A DNA stretch of 64,000 nt from Candidatus Obscuribacterales bacterium (lineage in GTDB: Bacteria > Cyanobacteriota > Vampirovibrionia > Obscuribacterales > Obscuribacteraceae), in assembly GCA_020050835.1 (NCBI GenBank), contig JAGVKB010000049.1, forward strand, positions 1-64,000, in the 5' to 3' direction. The notes below the pieces were generated by a model. That model made no database searches and had not been told where the DNA came from. It saw nothing but the letters and a program-made list of their open reading frames with translations. Positions 61,801 through 64,000 of this stretch are shown one piece after another. Position 1 is the stretch's first letter, and every line of letters starts with the position of its first letter. The position numbers and the translations under genes were made by a program.

Positions 61801-64000
61801 TTGGTTACGCTTTTCCCGGGCGCGATTATCGACGGACGTTATGCGGTGCTCGCTTTGCTCGGCGAAGGAGCCACCGGCGTCGTCTACAAGGCTAAACATC
61901 AGTTGATGAACCGGATTGTGGTAGTTCGGATGCTACCGGCCGAGCTGGCGGCCGACCAAGACACCCTGGAGATTTTCAGGCAGGAGGCGAAATCGGTAAG
62001 CGGACTGACGCATCCCAATATCGTCGGTATTCACGATTTCGGCGTGACGACCGGTGGAGAGGCGTATCTGGTTACTGATTTCTTAAGCGGCAGCAGCCTT
62101 TCAGATCGGCTCAATGAGAGCGGTGCCTTTCCCTGGCAGCAAGCGCTATCCGTCTTCAAGCAGATGTGCTCAGTGCTTGCTTACGCCCACAAGAATGGTG
62201 TCATTCACCGCGATCTCAGACCGAAGAACATTGTGCTGGTCGAATCTGACAGCGGCTTTCCGGTTGTAAAAGTAACCGACTTCGCTGTCGGAAAGAGCGC
62301 CCGGCCATCACCGGCCGAAGCGGAGCAGCTCCTGCCGGCTGCTGAGGCAAGCCAATCGTTGCCGTATATGAGTCCCGAACAAATTCTCGGGCGTAATGTC
62401 GACCAGCGCTCGGATATCTATGCCCTCGGCTGTGTGATTTACGAATGTCTCGCCGGCAGACCACCATTCCTCGGTGATAGCGCTGCCGAGACTATCTCTA
62501 AGCAACTCTCTCAAAAACCACCCGCGCTCGGTCTATTGCCGGCGGAGTCGAAAGCACCGGAATGGCTGGAGCAGCTAGTGTCAAAGTGTCTAGCGAAGGA
62601 TCCGGCCAAACGATGGCAGTCGATGGCGGACTTGAGTGAAGAGCTGTCCAAGCGGTCTGGAGCGGGCGGCAGTGACGGACAAGGAGCGATCTTTAATGAG
62701 CAGGCCAGCATCGGCCAGCAAAACGATGCTGCGGGCAAGGCGAGGCCGAGCCGGCGTTCAGGCGCAGCCGCTGCGATAGCAGTAAGTGGTGCCTTTGTGG
62801 TGCTTTTGATCGGTCTTTTGGCTTGGGCGGGAGAATTGCCGATCGTTTGTGCCTGGACTAAGTTGAAGTTAGCTGAGCAGAGCGGCGGAGCGCAGTCGTC
62901 CAGGCTACTTGCTGCCATGCTCGAATTGGAAAGACTCGATGAGGGCAAGCAGCGTTACTCTGAGGCGGCAGATTTGTGCCGGCGCCTGCTCGCCGCTGCT
63001 GAAAGCAGCTCAGGACCGACCTCCCTGGCTGCAGCTGAAGCGATGATTAGACTGGCAAATGTGTATAACTGCCAAGGACGCTCAGCTGATGCCGCCGAGT
63101 ACTGCGGCAAGGCATTCCAGATTTGTCAGAAGAACGCCGGCAGGAAAGCGACTGATCAGCAGAGGCAAACTGTGTCGACTTTGTTGCAACAGTTGTTGCC
63201 GGTTGCCCGGGCTGGTTCGGCAAGTAGGGCGAGAGACGACCTGCTGGCGAGGGCATTGGGGCTGGCTGGAGAATTCGCAAGCCGGGCTAAGGACTTTGAG
63301 CAGGCAAGAGTCTTTCTTGAAGAAGCATTAGTACTTCACAAACGCGTCGGCGCTTCGAGGCGCGAGGACAAGTACTGGTCTGCTCTGAATCTAGCTGATG
63401 TTTACCGGGAAACCAATCGATTGCAGGCTGCTGAAAGTCTTTACAAGGAGGTCAGCAATCAGTTCTTGGAGCGGTTCGGTCCTACCAGTGCTTACACAGC
63501 TCAAACTTTTCACAACTTCGCCTTTTGCTATGCGAAACAAAATAAGTATGCAGAGGCGGTTGAGATGATGAGCAAGGTGGTGGAAATTAACAAGAATGCA
63601 GATCTCAGAACGCAATTCGAACAGCTGCTTCCGACATTGGAGCAGATGCTAAACATGATGGAACAGGGTGGTGTGACGGACAACCGGGAGAAGATTTGCA
63701 AGCAAATGATTGAGCTCGAAAGAAAGAAGAGCGGCCGGGCCAGGGATGTCTCGCTCATAAGGTTGGTCGAGATTTATCATGATGAGAAGAAGTTTGCGGA
63801 GTGCGAGCGCCAGCTCAAGGATGTCTTGACAAGAGTGAATCAACCGGATGTCACACCGGAAGTGCTGAATCGGCTCGGAATTTATTACGCACACAAAAAT
63901 CAACCGGAGCTGGCAATCGATACCTTCAAGCGAGCAGCATCAATACTTAGACAAGATCAGAATTGCAACAAGCTCTTCCGGGCTCAGGTACTCTATGCGC
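61801..64000 (+). CDS. Ser/Thr kinase-like TPR receptor, altered catalytic residues (runs off right edge)
   Basis: The frame is open from TTG 61801 to the window end (733 residues so far). AGAGG lies five bases before it; TTG 61786 and GTG 61783 are also in frame. N-terminal Hanks-type kinase domain: GEGATGVVY (Gly loop), HPNIVGIHDFG, HRDLRPKN (catalytic Asp present), DFA where DFG is usual, MSPEQ (activation-loop end), SDIYALGCVIYECLAGRPPF, and DPAKRW. The beta-3 Lys is Arg (VVVRML). One membrane helix at about residues 321-343, then an extracytoplasmic region with TPRs to the edge (ESLYKEVSNQFLERFGPTSA, ELAIDTFKRAASILRQD). Kinase activity may be lost or weak because of the Arg. Single-pass receptor layout fits a signalling protein. 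Confidence 0.85.
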   Translation, partial: MVTLFPGAIIDGRYAVLALLGEGATGVVYKAKHQLMNRIVVVRMLPAELAADQDTLEIFRQEAKSVSGLTHPNIVGIHDFGVTTGGEAYLVTDFLSGSSLSDRLNESGAFPWQQALSVFKQMCSVLAYAHKNGVIHRDLRPKNIVLVESDSGFPVVKVTDFAVGKSARPSPAEAEQLLPAAEASQSLPYMSPEQILGRNVDQRSDIYALGCVIYECLAGRPPFLGDSAAETISKQLSQKPPALGLLPAESKAPEWLEQLVSKCLAKDPAKRWQSMADLSEELSKRSGAGGSDGQGAIFNEQASIGQQNDAAGKARPSRRSGAAAAIAVSGAFVVLLIGLLAWAGELPIVCAWTKLKLAEQSGGAQSSRLLAAMLELERLDEGKQRYSEAADLCRRLLAAAESSSGPTSLAAAEAMIRLANVYNCQGRSADAAEYCGKAFQICQKNAGRKATDQQRQTVSTLLQQLLPVARAGSASRARDDLLARALGLAGEFASRAKDFEQARVFLEEALVLHKRVGASRREDKYWSALNLADVYRETNRLQAAESLYKEVSNQFLERFGPTSAYTAQTFHNFAFCYAKQNKYAEAVEMMSKVVEINKNADLRTQFEQLLPTLEQMLNMMEQGGVTDNREKICKQMIELERKKSGRARDVSLIRLVEIYHDEKKFAECERQLKDVLTRVNQPDVTPEVLNRLGIYYAHKNQPELAIDTFKRAASILRQDQNCNKLFRAQVLYA

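Overview
The window looks like chromosome from a non-photosynthetic relative of the cyanobacteria, most likely the order Candidatus Obscuribacterales (Melainabacteria/Vampirovibrionia). This placement is an inference from content: many TPR proteins, a receptor-like Ser/Thr kinase, an AMIN-TPR protein, a very large DUF2339 protein, a methylmalonyl-CoA epimerase, a glycogen-debranching enzyme, and frequent TTG/GTG starts behind strong GGAGG-type ribosome-binding sites. I saw no rRNA, tRNA, CRISPR array, transposase or prophage gene.

Layout. 1-6.9 kb (minus): four consecutive poorly recognised genes, one of them with an internal duplication and one with a C9 tract near its start. 7.1-7.9 kb: a low-GC HigBA toxin-antitoxin pair whose promoter contains a perfect inverted repeat. 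8.1-10.4 kb (minus): exported protein, methylmalonyl-CoA epimerase and class I aldolase. 10.6-15 kb: AMIN-TPR protein, pentapeptide-repeat protein, RfaE2-type nucleotidyltransferase and an exported unknown. 15-26.7 kb: an envelope/proteolysis region with an unusual four-TM FtsH-like protease, a TPR protein, a methyltransferase, an HtpX-like protease, a DUF4139 protein, a repeat lipoprotein and a membrane-anchored sedolisin. 27-34 kb: a Cu(I) ATPase with two YHS domains, then a DUF2339 membrane giant. 34-44 kb: DEDDh exonuclease, glycogen debranching enzyme, kinesin-light-chain-like TPR protein, TadE-like protein, HD phosphohydrolase, MerR-like regulator and an acidic low-complexity protein.

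44.5-46 kb holds a compact run of five small plus-strand genes. Two are paralogous small membrane proteins, two are very short, and the last looks like a free-standing effector-associated domain (EAD1), an adaptor fold known from bacterial conflict systems. 47.9-50.6 kb is a nucleoside-salvage operon: deoB, then a truncated PNP-like gene, then a PNP. The truncated gene carries the loop motif that the PNP appears to lack, which suggests a two-subunit phosphorylase. 50.7-60 kb (minus) holds a Gly/Tyr/Asn repeat protein, a zinc-ribbon protein, a zinc-ribbon Nudix hydrolase, two membrane-anchored coiled-coil proteins (267 and 1206 aa) and an unknown. 60.5-61.5 kb has a HEAT-repeat protein and a lone M17-type N-terminal domain. 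A TPR receptor kinase with altered catalytic residues begins at 61.8 kb and runs off the right edge.

The best candidates for undescribed biology are the EAD1 small-membrane-protein operon, the apparently split PNP, and the 52-61 kb coiled-coil cluster, in which two separate proteins share an almost identical C-terminal tail.
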